NCBI GenBank assembly: GCA_963785255.1
Contig: CAWAUR010000013.1
Coordinates: 62,001-126,000 of the forward strand
DNA from: Bog-159 sp963785255
GTDB lineage: Bacteria; Acidobacteriota; Terriglobia; Bryobacterales; Bryobacteraceae
DNA length: 64,000 bases
Reading direction: 5' to 3'
In this document: one piece after another, positions 44,286 to 53,536 of the stretch
Layout: every line of letters begins with the position of its first letter
How positions within the stretch are numbered: the stretch's first letter is position 1
Notes under the pieces: model-generated
What the model was told of the DNA's origin: nothing
The model's input: only the letters and a program-made list of their open reading frames with translations
The model's database searches: none
Position numbers and translations under genes: made by a program

Positions 44286-44850
44286 GGGGCGGCTCCGTGT
44301 CCAGTTCGCGCATCAGCCAAGCCTTGGCGAACTTCCAGTCGCGGACTACCGTGTCCGGCGAAGTGTGCATCACATCCGCGGTTTCGTTCACCGTGAGACC
44401 GCCGAAGAAACGCAGTTCCACTACCTGGCTCTTGCGCGGGTCGACGGCCGCGAGGCCGGTGAGCGCTTCGTCCAGGGCGAACAGGTCGACTTCGCCGGTA
44501 TGGCCCACGTCACGGGCTTCTTCGAGCGGCACCAACTTCAGGCCGCCTCCGCGTTTCAGGTATCCATGGGAACGGGCGTAATCCACCAGCACGCGCCGCA
44601 TCAAGGTGGAGCAGACGGCGAAGAAATGATTGCGGTCCTGCCAATCGACGCGCGGGGTGTCGATGAGACGGGTGTAGGCTTCGTGGACCAGGGCGGTGGT
44701 TTGGAGGGTATGGCCGGGGCGCTCGCGGCGCATATAGGAGCGCGCCAGGCGGCGCAGTTCGGCGTAGACCAGCGGCGTGAGCTTCTGCAGCGCCTGCTGG
44801 TCCCCTGCCCGCCAGGCTTGTAAGAGCGCAGTGACTTCGCCGGGATGCAT
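44275..44850 (-). CDS. ECF-type RNA polymerase sigma factor (module 1)
   Basis: The 191-residue protein has region 2 (LTPLVYAELRRLARSYM, then HFFAVCSTLMRRVLVDYARS) and region 4 (LDPRKSQVVELRFFGGL-like AVDPRKSQ, ETADVMHTSPDTVVRDW). It belongs to the sigma family TIGR02999, found next to Ser/Thr kinases in Acidobacteria and Planctomycetes. It is about 85-90 percent identical to the copy at 51331-51906 and of the same length. Its own kinase gene is destroyed. It is divergent from a secreted-protein gene at 45088. ATG 44850 (MHPGEV) is used. Confidence 0.88.
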   Translation of the reverse strand: MHPGEVTALLQAWRAGDQQALQKLTPLVYAELRRLARSYMRRERPGHTLQTTALVHEAYTRLIDTPRVDWQDRNHFFAVCSTLMRRVLVDYARSHGYLKRGGGLKLVPLEEARDVGHTGEVDLFALDEALTGLAAVDPRKSQVVELRFFGGLTVNETADVMHTSPDTVVRDWKFAKAWLMRELDTEPPRGS

Positions 44851-44912
44851 GATGGCGGAAACTGCCACATTATATCGTGTTCCGGGAGGAAGAAACGTTA
44901 CACGCGCTTCAC

Positions 44913-44956
44913 GCTCCCTCACGGTCGCAGCTCTGTAGCGGTCGCGGCTCGGCAAT
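44913..44956. repeat. Palindromic element, family A, partial copy 3
   Basis: Contains GCTCCCTCACGGTCGCAGCT and GTAGCGGTCGCGGCTCGGC, corresponding to one arm of the family plus a rearranged half. Confidence 0.7.
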
Positions 44957-45087
44957 CAACACCTCGTCTCGCATGGTGTCCGGCAAGATATTATTTGCCG
45001 GCATGCGGTCGTTTGATTCCCATTCGCGCCTAACCATGTGAACGGCAGCTTATCCAAATGCCGTTCAAGAAAGGTTTGGAGGTGATT

Positions 45088-45555
45088 ATGAAAATTCGCA
45101 GCTTTGTAATGCTCGCAGGCATGGCGCTTGCCGCGGCGTTCCCCATTTGTGCACAGAACCAGGTGTGTGCGCCGGTCGGCGGAGTGCTAATGACCAATAT
45201 CAACGCGATTGCCGGAACTTACAACCTGGGACCAGTCTTTGGCGACCTGGGAGGTAGTGTGGCGGCCCAAATTCTGGGGCAAAACCCGAACGGAAGCTTC
45301 AACGTGCAACACTATTGGGTCACGAACTCGGGTGACACCATCCTGTTTAAGGTGGCGGTTCTTACGCCGACTTATCCGGTTCCGAATAACACCAACATCG
45401 TGGCTGTGCCGTGGGGGAATTACATCAGCGCTATCGACGGCGGCACCGGGCTGTATGCCAACGCCACCGGGTCGGTGAGCTATTTCGGGATCGCCGACTT
45501 CACCCAGAATACTCTGGTATTGAGGTATTCCGGAACCGTGTGCTATAAACACTGA
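45088..45555 (+). CDS. Small secreted protein divergent from sigma module 1
   Basis: The 155-residue product has a signal peptide (FVMLAGMALAAAFPICAQ, cleavage near AQNQ) and a beta-rich mature part with three cysteines (VCAPVGG and near the C-terminus CYKH). ATG 45088 follows a near-perfect GGAGGTGATT. No family is recognised. Its divergent position opposite an ECF sigma gene is repeated at 52130 and 53537 with unrelated secreted products. Confidence 0.75.
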   Translation: MKIRSFVMLAGMALAAAFPICAQNQVCAPVGGVLMTNINAIAGTYNLGPVFGDLGGSVAAQILGQNPNGSFNVQHYWVTNSGDTILFKVAVLTPTYPVPNNTNIVAVPWGNYISAIDGGTGLYANATGSVSYFGIADFTQNTLVLRYSGTVCYKH

Positions 45556-45565
45556 CATGGTGCGG

Positions 45566-45660
45566 AGCGTGCGCCCGGGCATCCGCCCGGGCGCCGCGGA
45601 CGAGCTACGCTCGCCGAAGAGCGGGCCTACGAGGCCCGCGCAGGCTACGAGCCTGCCCCA
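45566..45660. repeat. Mosaic of GC-rich palindromes after the kinase 2 gene
   Basis: Includes CGCCCGGGCATCCGCCCGGGC, CGGGCCTACGAGGCCCG and CAGGCTACGAGCCTG. The same building blocks recur at 56236-56320, 60335-60373 and 62889-62970. It directly precedes the stop of the kinase gene. Confidence 0.75.
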
Positions 45661-48576
45661 CTAGGGGATGGGAATGCGGTAGATGTTGCGGTGAATGCTT
45701 TCCTTGGTGAAGGCGTAAACCGTGTCGCCGCGGCTGGTGCCGGCCGCAAAGGGACGCGCGCCGGGCAACCGGGCCAAGTCCGCGAGGGTGTGAATTCCCG
45801 CAGGCGGCAACGGTGGGAGCATCTTACCCCGTGGCAGGGGAATGGCATAGCCCCGCGCCGTTCGCGCTCCAATATCCCCGGGGTGCTCCAGCATGGAGAT
45901 ACGGAGGAACTTGCCGTCAGCGGACCAATCTGCCTGGCAATCGCCATAGCACAGACTGACCGGGCGCCCGCCCGCAACCGGCCAGGCATTCGTCGCCAGC
46001 GAATCGTGTGGATCGGCGACGGCCAGGTTGCCGACCACCCATTGGGCGTCCGGAGAGATGCCCTGGAAATCCACCATCGGCCCGGCGACCTTGTGGCAAT
46101 CGGCTCCATTTAGTTTCATGCGGTAGATGAAGTTCCGCGGGCCATCGTTCCCCTGGAAGAACACATCGCCCGCCGGACCGAAGATCCCTTTTTCAGCGTT
46201 GGCGGCGAAGGGAATCTGCCGGGGAGAGAAGCTCCGGTCGATAGACGCCACCCATAATTGGATCCGGCCGTCGCGGGCGGCCGCGGAGAACAGCACTTGT
46301 TTTCCATCCGCGGAGACATCGTAAGCGCTCACGGAAAACCCCGCCAGTACCCGCTCCGAGCGCCCGGAATCCAGGTCTGCTAGCCACAGTTCGGCCGCCG
46401 CCGTGCCGGACTCCTGGGCCTCCCAAGGGGTCGGCACCGAAGCGACCCGGTATAAGAACTTCTTGTGATCGGGTAAGAAAATGTGAAACCCGGCGAGTTC
46501 CGCGTAGCCCTCCGCAGAGATCTGACGATCCCCTGAAGTGTCGTGATACCAGAGAGTATCCTCGCGCATGCCGACCGATGTGAGGAAGGAACGCCCGTCG
46601 GAAGCGATAGCCAAACCATCTTGATCCGTGGGACCAAAGGTCATCTGTTGGAGGGGACCATCCGGAAAACGTTGCCGCCAGATGCTCCACCGCGCTCCGG
46701 CGCTGCCTCCATCGCTGGAGGTAAAGTACATCATGGTTCCATCCGGAGACCAGGCGACAGACGTACACATGGCGTGCGCGGGGCCGACGGTTCTGCCGGC
46801 CGAACCGCCGTCGAAGGGCAACAGCCGGCAGGGTTGCCAATGGGCATTATCCATCTCGACGGCCAAGACCCATTTCCCATCGGGCGACAGCCGCGAGAGG
46901 TGCGCCATGCCTCTTTCCCGCGGCGGCACGTAGACATCGCGCTCGCCGGCGCGGCTGTCGGCAGCGGTCACGAGGGCCATCTGCACGCCGCGCTTGATTT
47001 CGGAGAACAACACATGCTGGTTATCGATCCACGTGAGACCTTCCGCGTTGGGCAGCATGAGGCGTGGCTGGCCGCCCAGGACCGGCACCACCCACGTTTC
47101 CCAGTCGTCGACGCTACCCAGGATCGAATAGGCAATCTGCGAGCCATCGGGCGAGAATGTTGGGGCGAACTTTTGGTAGCCGTCATGCGTGAGTTCGACC
47201 GCAGGACTATCGGGAAGCATCTTGACATAGAGCTGGCCTGGGGTAAAAAACGTCCCTGGACCCCGAATGTACGCCAGCATGTGCCCATCGGGTGACAGCG
47301 CCGGCCAGACGGCTGAGTCGGCCACATCGGTAAGCTTGACCCACTCGGACACCGGGCGCGGGCTCGGCATGCGCCGCCGCAGGTATAACCGAGCGCCGGC
47401 AGCCAGTATGGCAAGCGCCACGATCACGGCGGCAATGCGGGCATAAAGGATCGGCAGGCGCCGTGTGCGCGCGCGCCGCAGCTTCCCGAGGCGCGGCTGT
47501 AACTGGAGGAGGGCGGCTTTCACGTCCGCCATGTGCTGGAAGCGCTGGTTCGGATCTTTGCGCAGACATCGCAGGACGACGGCTTCCAGTTCGCGCGGCA
47601 TGCCGCGTCTCGCTTGAGCGAGCGTGGGCGGCTCCTGCTGGACGATCGCAGCCAGCGTCGAAATTCGATCCGCGCCCTGAAAAGGACGGCGGCCGGCGAG
47701 CATCTCGTATAAGACCACGCCAAAGGAGAAGATATCGGAACGCGCGTCTTCCAATTGTCCTTGGGCCTGCTCGGGAGACATATACGCGGGCGTGCCGAGA
47801 ATGACGCCGCTCTCTGTCTGAGTGGCATCGCCGGTGGCGGGCGAGGCGGCGGCTACCTTGGCGAGACCGAAATCCAAGACCTTGGCCGTGCCGTCCTCCG
47901 TCACGATGACGTTGGCCGGCTTGAGGTCCCGGTGAATGATGGCGGCGGCGTGCGCGGTGACAAAGGCGTCGGCGATTTCGAGCGCATAGCGCACGGCTTC
48001 CTGGATGGGAAGGCCGCCGGGCGGAATGATCTTGTTCAACGTCTTGCCGGGCACGTATTCCATGACGATGAAGTCGATGCCGCGGTCGGCGCCCACGTCA
48101 TGCAAGGTCACGATGTTCCGGTGGTTGAGGGCGGAGGCGGTCCTGGCTTCCTGTAAGAAGCGGCGCTTGCGGGAGGCGTCGGCGGCTACTTCGGGGGGCA
48201 GGATCTTGAGGGCTACGGACCTACCCAGGCGGGTATCGCGCGCGCGGTAGACTTCACCCATGCCGCCGCGCCCGATGAGTTCCACGATTTCGAAGTTGCC
48301 GAGCCGGGTACCCTGCGGCAGGTCGACGGGGATATTCGATTCAGGCGTCATGGCTTCCTGCCGCGCGATCATGTTTATGGCCGGCGTTTCGATGAAGTTG
48401 TCGGTGCGTTCCTGGTAGGCGAGCAGTTGTTCGACTTCGCGTTGCAGATCCGGGTCGTCGCGGCAGGCGTCGCGCAGGAAGGCTGGGCGCTTGGCGGGAG
48501 CGCGCTCGAGGGCGGCGTGATACAGACTTTCTACCTGGCGCCAGCGGTCGGGATCGACGGGGCGTTTCTCGCTCAT
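45661..48576 (-). CDS. Receptor-like Ser/Thr protein kinase with WD40-like propeller (kinase 2)
   Basis: The 971-residue protein has an N-terminal 90-residue region shared with kinase 1 (DPDRWRQVESLYHAALE, then LLAYQERTDNFIETPAI), a Ser/Thr kinase domain (GRGGMGEVYRA, VALKILP, HRDLKPANV, DFGLAKV), one membrane helix (about 380-400, ARIAAVIVALAILAAGARLY) and an extracellular TolB/PD40-type propeller with repeats such as WSPDGTMMYF and FSPDGSQIAY. ATG 48576 overlaps the stop of kinase 1 (ATGA). It likely senses an outside signal and phosphorylates the sigma factor or other targets; the target is inference. Confidence 0.92.
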   Translation of the reverse strand: MSEKRPVDPDRWRQVESLYHAALERAPAKRPAFLRDACRDDPDLQREVEQLLAYQERTDNFIETPAINMIARQEAMTPESNIPVDLPQGTRLGNFEIVELIGRGGMGEVYRARDTRLGRSVALKILPPEVAADASRKRRFLQEARTASALNHRNIVTLHDVGADRGIDFIVMEYVPGKTLNKIIPPGGLPIQEAVRYALEIADAFVTAHAAAIIHRDLKPANVIVTEDGTAKVLDFGLAKVAAASPATGDATQTESGVILGTPAYMSPEQAQGQLEDARSDIFSFGVVLYEMLAGRRPFQGADRISTLAAIVQQEPPTLAQARRGMPRELEAVVLRCLRKDPNQRFQHMADVKAALLQLQPRLGKLRRARTRRLPILYARIAAVIVALAILAAGARLYLRRRMPSPRPVSEWVKLTDVADSAVWPALSPDGHMLAYIRGPGTFFTPGQLYVKMLPDSPAVELTHDGYQKFAPTFSPDGSQIAYSILGSVDDWETWVVPVLGGQPRLMLPNAEGLTWIDNQHVLFSEIKRGVQMALVTAADSRAGERDVYVPPRERGMAHLSRLSPDGKWVLAVEMDNAHWQPCRLLPFDGGSAGRTVGPAHAMCTSVAWSPDGTMMYFTSSDGGSAGARWSIWRQRFPDGPLQQMTFGPTDQDGLAIASDGRSFLTSVGMREDTLWYHDTSGDRQISAEGYAELAGFHIFLPDHKKFLYRVASVPTPWEAQESGTAAAELWLADLDSGRSERVLAGFSVSAYDVSADGKQVLFSAAARDGRIQLWVASIDRSFSPRQIPFAANAEKGIFGPAGDVFFQGNDGPRNFIYRMKLNGADCHKVAGPMVDFQGISPDAQWVVGNLAVADPHDSLATNAWPVAGGRPVSLCYGDCQADWSADGKFLRISMLEHPGDIGARTARGYAIPLPRGKMLPPLPPAGIHTLADLARLPGARPFAAGTSRGDTVYAFTKESIHRNIYRIPIP

Positions 48577-51341
48577 GGCAAGTCCAAATCGAGAGCGTAG
48601 ATTTGATCGGTGCCGATGCTGCGCGCGGTGATCAGGGTATTATCCGGGGCGACGCCAAACCAACCCCAGTTCGCCACCGGGAAATCCTTTAGGTTCGCGA
48701 CCGGTTCCACTTTCCTATCGCGCATCCGCACGCGCCACCAGGCCTCCCCGGTGGAGAAGTACAAAAACTCGCCGTCCTGGGACCAATGCGGATACCCGCT
48801 CCACTGGTCGAAAACTTGGGTCTGCTTGTGTGTCTGAATGTCGTACAGCGTCAACTTGTGATCCGCTCCCGCAAGACCGGCAATGAGACGGCCATCGGGG
48901 GACCAGCGGGGACCAACCATGCCTTCCGAGCCCGGCAGAGTCGAAATCCGATTCGTTCTCAGGTCGACGACGTGAATGGACACGTGCGCGGCCTCCTCTT
49001 CCGAACTGGCGCCGAACGCCAGAGACGCGCCGTCGGGCGACCACGTTGGGTCCCAGTCACCGTACCTGGATCCCTCGCCGTTGGAGACCTGCCGAGCCGT
49101 GCCACCGTCGGAGGGCACCACCCAAATGCGCGGCCGCTCTCCCGCGGGCGCGCCGAAGAACGCGATCTTTGTGCCGTCGGGAGACCAGTAAGCCAGGCTG
49201 ACCTGCATAGGCGCAGTGGTTAGTTGGAGGCGCCGGCTGCCATCCGGGGCGCTACGGAAAAGCAATCCTTCCGGCACGGAAACGTAAGTTATCCATTTCC
49301 CATCTTTCGAGAGTTCGAGGCCACTGCCCGAGATTCCGACGAAGTCGAGAGAGAAGCGGTGCGACTTCAAATCATATCGCAGGAACTCATTGCGCTCCTG
49401 CCGTCCATCGAAGAACAAGTGTTTGCCATCCCGGCCGGGGAGAAGGTCTGGAACCGTTAAACTGCCCCAATCGAAGTCGGGCAACGTCAGCAAGCCGGTG
49501 TTCAGTTCCACTGGAGGTCCGGCGGAGCGAAACAAACCCGCCTTCTCACGGACGGCCCAAAGTCTTTGATTGGCCTCGAAGACGTAATATTCCCCATCCG
49601 GTGTCCAACTGCCGCAGCACATGGACCAAGCCGGATTCCACTCGGGAAGCACCGGATGCAAGTTAGCCCCGTCAGGCCGCACTTCCCACAGGCGCGTTGA
49701 TCTGGGCTGCACAGTCGAGACGGTGAACCGGATCTTACGGCCGTCGGGCGACCAGTGCGGGTAAGCGAGGTGTCCATCTAATGCGGCCAGTTTTCCGATT
49801 TCCGTTCCATCATTGGTTGCCAAGCGGAGCGCGCCTTTGCGTACATAGGCCACTCGTTGACCATCCGGCGACCAATTGGCGCTATCGTTATCGGCCGTGA
49901 GATTGCCCAGGCGGCGCGGCGCGCCGCCGAGCACCGGTTCTACCCAGATCTCGCATCCGGTGTTTACGTCGCGGCACACCAGTAACTCATTTCCATCCGG
50001 CGCCACGTCCAACACGTACGCCCCTTCTCCGCTTTGCAGGGTACGCGCGACCGACTCCCCTCCCTCGGCCGATACTTGATAATCAGGCCAGAAAAACAAG
50101 CGGGACCCATCTGAAACAAGCGGACCAATGTGTTTCGCCATGGTGTCGCGGGTGATCTGGACCATGCCAGTGACTCGTGGAGCGGGCAGCGGCCGGGTGA
50201 GCCAGACCAATAACGCGCCCGCCGCTACTACGAGGGCCGCTGGGATCGCCCATTTCGGCAGCGCTCGGCGCTTGGGGGTTACGGGCTGCGGCGCGGACCC
50301 TGTGGAAGCTTCGAGGGCGAATGCCAGATCCTTGGCGGACTGAAAACGATTGTTCGGATCTTTTTCCAGACAGTGGGCCACGATCTGCTTCACGGCGGCG
50401 GGCACGCTGGCGGGCAGCTCCGGCGGGTCTTCGCGGAGGATGGCGTGCATGACGTCGGTGGACGTTTCGCCGCGAAACGGACGGGCGCCCGACAATAATT
50501 CGTGCAGGATCACGCCGAGGCTGAAGATATCCGAGCGGCCATCCACCTCCTGGTTGCGGACTTGCTCCGACGACATGTAGCCGACGGTGCCCATCACGAT
50601 GCCGGGTTCGGTTTGCACAGTGACGGTCTCGGTGGCCGCAGCGCCGGCACGCGGCTGGGTCATCTTAGCCAGGCCGAAGTCGAGGATTTTGGCGCGCCCA
50701 TCGCGGGTGAGCAGGATGTTGCCGGGTTTCAGATCGCGGTGAGTGATACCGGCGGCGTGGGCAGCGGCCAAGCCGTTGGCGATCTGGACGGCCACATTCA
50801 ACAGCTTGGGCAGCGCCAGCTTGGCGGATTGGAGCGGCTTGCCATCCACCAGTTCGCTGACCAGGTAGCCTTCGCCGACGTCGTAGAGGGCCACGATATT
50901 GGGGTGGTTCAGGGCGGCTACGGCGCGGGCCTCGATCTCGAAACGGTGACGGCGGGAGGGATCGTTGGCGACTTCGGCGGGGAGGACTTTGACGGCCACG
51001 TCGCGGCTGAGGCGGGTATCGCGGGCGCGGTAGACTTCGCCCATGCCGCCGGCGCCCAGCGGGTTGAGGATCTCATAGGGGCCCAGGCGCGCGCCTGTTG
51101 CCAGGCGGAAGCGGGCTCCGGTTGCCAGGGCGGCGGCCTCCTGGCGCGCCGCGATGTCTATGGCGGGTGTCTCGATGAACCCGCCGGCGCGTTCCTGGTA
51201 GGCGAGCAGTTCTTCGACTTCACGGAGCAGGTCTGGGTCGTCGCGGCAGGCGTCGCGCAGGTAGGCATCGCGCGCGGCGGGATCGTGTTCGAGGGCGGCG
51301 TGATACAGGCGTTCGATCTCGCGCCAGCGGTCAGGATCCAC
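48573..51341 (-). CDS. Receptor-like Ser/Thr protein kinase with WD40-like propeller (kinase 1)
   Basis: The 922-residue protein has the same order as kinase 2: N-terminal region (DPDRWREIERLYHAALE, then FLETPAI-like FIETPAIDI), kinase domain (GAGGMGEVYRA, VAVKVLP, THRDLKPGN, DFGLAKM), a membrane helix (WAIPAALVVAAGALLVWL), and a PD40 propeller (YWSPDGTKIAFF, RWSPDGRLIAGL). GTG 51341 lies within the last codons of the sigma gene, which ends at 51331, so translation is coupled. Kinase and sigma probably act as a pair. Confidence 0.92.
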   Translation of the reverse strand: MDPDRWREIERLYHAALEHDPAARDAYLRDACRDDPDLLREVEELLAYQERAGGFIETPAIDIAARQEAAALATGARFRLATGARLGPYEILNPLGAGGMGEVYRARDTRLSRDVAVKVLPAEVANDPSRRHRFEIEARAVAALNHPNIVALYDVGEGYLVSELVDGKPLQSAKLALPKLLNVAVQIANGLAAAHAAGITHRDLKPGNILLTRDGRAKILDFGLAKMTQPRAGAAATETVTVQTEPGIVMGTVGYMSSEQVRNQEVDGRSDIFSLGVILHELLSGARPFRGETSTDVMHAILREDPPELPASVPAAVKQIVAHCLEKDPNNRFQSAKDLAFALEASTGSAPQPVTPKRRALPKWAIPAALVVAAGALLVWLTRPLPAPRVTGMVQITRDTMAKHIGPLVSDGSRLFFWPDYQVSAEGGESVARTLQSGEGAYVLDVAPDGNELLVCRDVNTGCEIWVEPVLGGAPRRLGNLTADNDSANWSPDGQRVAYVRKGALRLATNDGTEIGKLAALDGHLAYPHWSPDGRKIRFTVSTVQPRSTRLWEVRPDGANLHPVLPEWNPAWSMCCGSWTPDGEYYVFEANQRLWAVREKAGLFRSAGPPVELNTGLLTLPDFDWGSLTVPDLLPGRDGKHLFFDGRQERNEFLRYDLKSHRFSLDFVGISGSGLELSKDGKWITYVSVPEGLLFRSAPDGSRRLQLTTAPMQVSLAYWSPDGTKIAFFGAPAGERPRIWVVPSDGGTARQVSNGEGSRYGDWDPTWSPDGASLAFGASSEEEAAHVSIHVVDLRTNRISTLPGSEGMVGPRWSPDGRLIAGLAGADHKLTLYDIQTHKQTQVFDQWSGYPHWSQDGEFLYFSTGEAWWRVRMRDRKVEPVANLKDFPVANWGWFGVAPDNTLITARSIGTDQIYALDLDLP

Positions 51342-51906
51342 GGGGCCGCTCCGTGTCCAGTTCGCGCATTAGCCAGGCCTTGGCGAACTTCCAATCGCGC
51401 ATCACCGTTTCCGGCGACGTGCGCAGCACATCCGCGGTTTCGTCCACCGTGAGACCGCCGAAGAACCGCAGCTCGACGACCTGGCTCTTGCGCGGATCGA
51501 GGGCGGCGAGGCCGGTGAGCGCTTCGTCGAGAGCGAACAGGTCGACCTCACCGTTGTGACCGACGTCGCGCGCTTCCGCCAGTGAGACTAACTTTACCGC
51601 GCCTCCGCGTTTGAGATAGGTGCGGGAGCGCGCGTGATCCACCAGTACGCGCCGCATCAAGGTGGAGCAGACGGCGAAGAAGTGATTGCGGTCCTGCCAA
51701 TCGACGTGCGGAGTGTCGATCAAGTGTGTGAAGGCTTCGTGGACCAGGGCGGTGGTTTGCAGGGTATGGCCGGGGCGCTCACGGTGCATATAGGAGCGGG
51801 CCAGGCGGCGCAGTTCGGCGTAGACCAGCGGCGTCAGCTTGTCGAGCGCCTGCTGGTCCCCTCCGCGCCAGGCTTGTAACAGCTCCGTGACTTCGCCGGG
51901 ATGCAT
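51331..51906 (-). CDS. ECF-type RNA polymerase sigma factor (module 2, intact)
   Basis: The 191-residue sigma factor has region 2 (PLVYAELRRLARSYM, then HFFAVCSTLMRRVLVDHARS) and region 4 (RKSQVVELRFFGGLTVDE, then TSPETVMRDWKFA). It is a close paralogue of 44275-44850 and of the pseudogene at 53085-53391. It heads an operon with two receptor-like kinases; no anti-sigma gene is present, so control by phosphorylation is likely, as shown for other ECF-kinase pairs. ATG 51906. Confidence 0.92.
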   Translation of the reverse strand: MHPGEVTELLQAWRGGDQQALDKLTPLVYAELRRLARSYMHRERPGHTLQTTALVHEAFTHLIDTPHVDWQDRNHFFAVCSTLMRRVLVDHARSRTYLKRGGAVKLVSLAEARDVGHNGEVDLFALDEALTGLAALDPRKSQVVELRFFGGLTVDETADVLRTSPETVMRDWKFAKAWLMRELDTERPRGS

Positions 51907-51924
51907 GATGGCGGAAACTGCCAC

Positions 51925-51953
51925 ATTATATCGTGATCCGGGAAGAGAAATCG
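51925..51953 (-). promoter_or_regulatory. Conserved upstream box of the sigma genes
   Basis: On the minus strand TATAAT (51930-51925) follows GGATCACGA, with CGATTT about 17 bases further upstream. The whole block is conserved in the three sigma copies (compare 44869-44896 and 53410-53438). A short leader of about 12 bases would precede the ATG. Confidence 0.45.
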
Positions 51954-52033
51954 TTTCACACCTTTGTGCCGGTCTTCGCCGATTCTGGCGTGCGATTTGC
52001 GACTAGCGGCGTTCTAAAAATAATCTGGCCGAG

Positions 52034-52065
52034 TTGCCAGTTCTTTATCGCGATTCCCGCCTGAT
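52034..52065 (+). promoter_or_regulatory. Shared 32-base motif upstream of the secreted six-bladed propeller gene
   Basis: TTGCCAGTT...GCGATTCCCGCCTGA matches 53449-53480 at about 27 of 32 positions, although the downstream genes are unrelated. The spacing of GCCAGTT and TTCCCG resembles an ECF-type -35/-10 pair. The motif may be the target of the module's own sigma factor. Confidence 0.45.
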
Positions 52066-52129
52066 GGAAGAGCGGGCTGTGTAACGGCCAGTGCAAGGGC
52101 AATTGAGAATCGAAAGGTAAGGAGGAACT

Positions 52130-53068
52130 ATGTTTTCGCATAAGAGGTTGTTTACGGCTGCGGTGGTGGCATGGCTGGGGTGTCTCGCGCAGTACTGCTG
52201 GGCGGCCAACGTTGTCACTCTCGTGAAGTTCAACCCCCAGACGCAGCTTAACGAGGGGCTGACGATCGACAAGGAAGGCAACATTTACGTCGGGTTTTAC
52301 AACACCGGCGAGATCTGGAAGTTGACGCCTAGCGGTAAGCATGGCATCTTCGCGACGCTGGACGTCACGAGCACAAACGGGGGCGGGCTGGTGGGGCTGG
52401 CGCTGGACGACGAAGGCAGCCTGTACGTGTGCGACGGCTCGGGAAACGCGGCGACGAACGGCATTTGGAAGGTCGACAAGAACGGCAACGCGCGCATGTT
52501 GGCGGCCACGGATCCGGCCGGGTTTCCAAATGGCATCGCCATCGACCAGGCGGGAAACCTGTTCGTGACCGACTCTTATTTAGGCGAAATTTGGAAAATA
52601 ACCCCGTCCGGCGAGGCCCAGGTCTGGGTGCAGAGTCCGCTGCTGTTGCCCGTGTACGCCTATGGCGCAAACGGTGCTGAATTCGACCGTGGTGCGCTGT
52701 ATGTGTCCAATACGGATAAGGGCCTCATCGTGCGCATCCCAGTGGAACAGGACGGCAGCGCGGGCCCGCCGGAAGTGTTTGTGCAATCGCCCCTGCTGGT
52801 AGGCGCCGACGGCGTGGCTTTCGATGTGTTGCACAATCTCTATGTGGCAGTGGACTATCAGAACATGGTGGTCGAGGTTAGCCCCAGCGGAGCCGTTACC
52901 ACATTGGCGACGGCCACAGACGGATTGGACTTTCCGGCCAGCACCAGTTTTGGCCAGACAAGCGGACAGCGGGTGTTCCTGTACTGGACCAGCGACGGCT
53001 GGAATTTTGGGGATCCCAGCCTGCAGAAAATGGATGTTGGCATTCTGGGCGTGCCGCTGCCTCTTTAG
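52130..53068 (+). CDS. Secreted SMP-30/NHL-like six-bladed beta-propeller protein
   Basis: The 312-residue protein has a signal peptide (FTAAVVAWLGCLAQYCWA, cleavage near AANV) and propeller repeats with the phrases EGLTIDKEGNIYVGF, VGLALDDEGSLYVCDG and NGIAIDQAGNLFVTDS, as in gluconolactonase/SMP-30-like domains. The metal ligands of true lactonases cannot be confirmed. ATG 52130 follows AAGGAGGAAC. The gene is divergent from the intact sigma gene. Confidence 0.82.
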   Translation: MFSHKRLFTAAVVAWLGCLAQYCWAANVVTLVKFNPQTQLNEGLTIDKEGNIYVGFYNTGEIWKLTPSGKHGIFATLDVTSTNGGGLVGLALDDEGSLYVCDGSGNAATNGIWKVDKNGNARMLAATDPAGFPNGIAIDQAGNLFVTDSYLGEIWKITPSGEAQVWVQSPLLLPVYAYGANGAEFDRGALYVSNTDKGLIVRIPVEQDGSAGPPEVFVQSPLLVGADGVAFDVLHNLYVAVDYQNMVVEVSPSGAVTTLATATDGLDFPASTSFGQTSGQRVFLYWTSDGWNFGDPSLQKMDVGILGVPLPL

Positions 53069-53084
53069 GCTCGAAGCCGAATCA

Positions 53085-53391
53085 CGCGCGGCCGCGCTTC
53101 AAGGATGCACGAGGGCGGGCGTGATCCACCAGCACGCGCCGCATTAACTGGGGCAGACGGCAAAGAAGTGATTGCGATCCTGCCAATCGATGTGGCGGGT
53201 GTCGATGAGGCGGGTATAGGGTTCGTGGACCAGGGCGGTGTTTGCAGGGTATGGCCGGGGCGCTCACGGCTCATGTACGAGTGCGCCAGGCGGCGCAGTT
53301 CGGCGTAGACCAGCGGGGTGAGCTTGTCGAGCGCCTGCTGGTCCCCCCCGCGCCCGGCTTGCAACAACTCCGTGACTTCGCCGGGATGCAT
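53085..53391 (-). pseudogene. Truncated ECF sigma factor gene (module 3)
   Basis: From ATG 53391 it reads MHPGEVTELLQAGRGGDQQA to RERPGHTLQT, almost as in the intact paralogue, then loses frame near 53240 (one base missing after the run). The rest of region 2 (LMRRVLVDHARPRASLKRG) is found in the next frame, and the gene ends near 53085. Region 4 is gone. The conserved upstream box is kept. No kinase follows. Confidence 0.85.
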
Positions 53392-53448
53392 GATGGCGGA
53401 AACTGCCACATCATATCGTGATCCGGGTAGAGAAATCGTTTCATACGC

Positions 53449-53480
53449 GTGCCAGTTTTTGTTTGCGGTTCCCGCCTGAA
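53449..53480 (+). promoter_or_regulatory. Second copy of the shared 32-base motif
   Basis: GTGCCAGTTTTT...GCGGTTCCCGCCTGA, matching 52034-52065. It lies about 57 bases before ATG 53537, a distance compatible with a promoter. Confidence 0.45.
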
Positions 53481-53536
53481 TGAGTAGGCCGCCGAAATCA
53501 GCGGCGGCCAATTCAACACTCAAGAGGAGAACAGAT

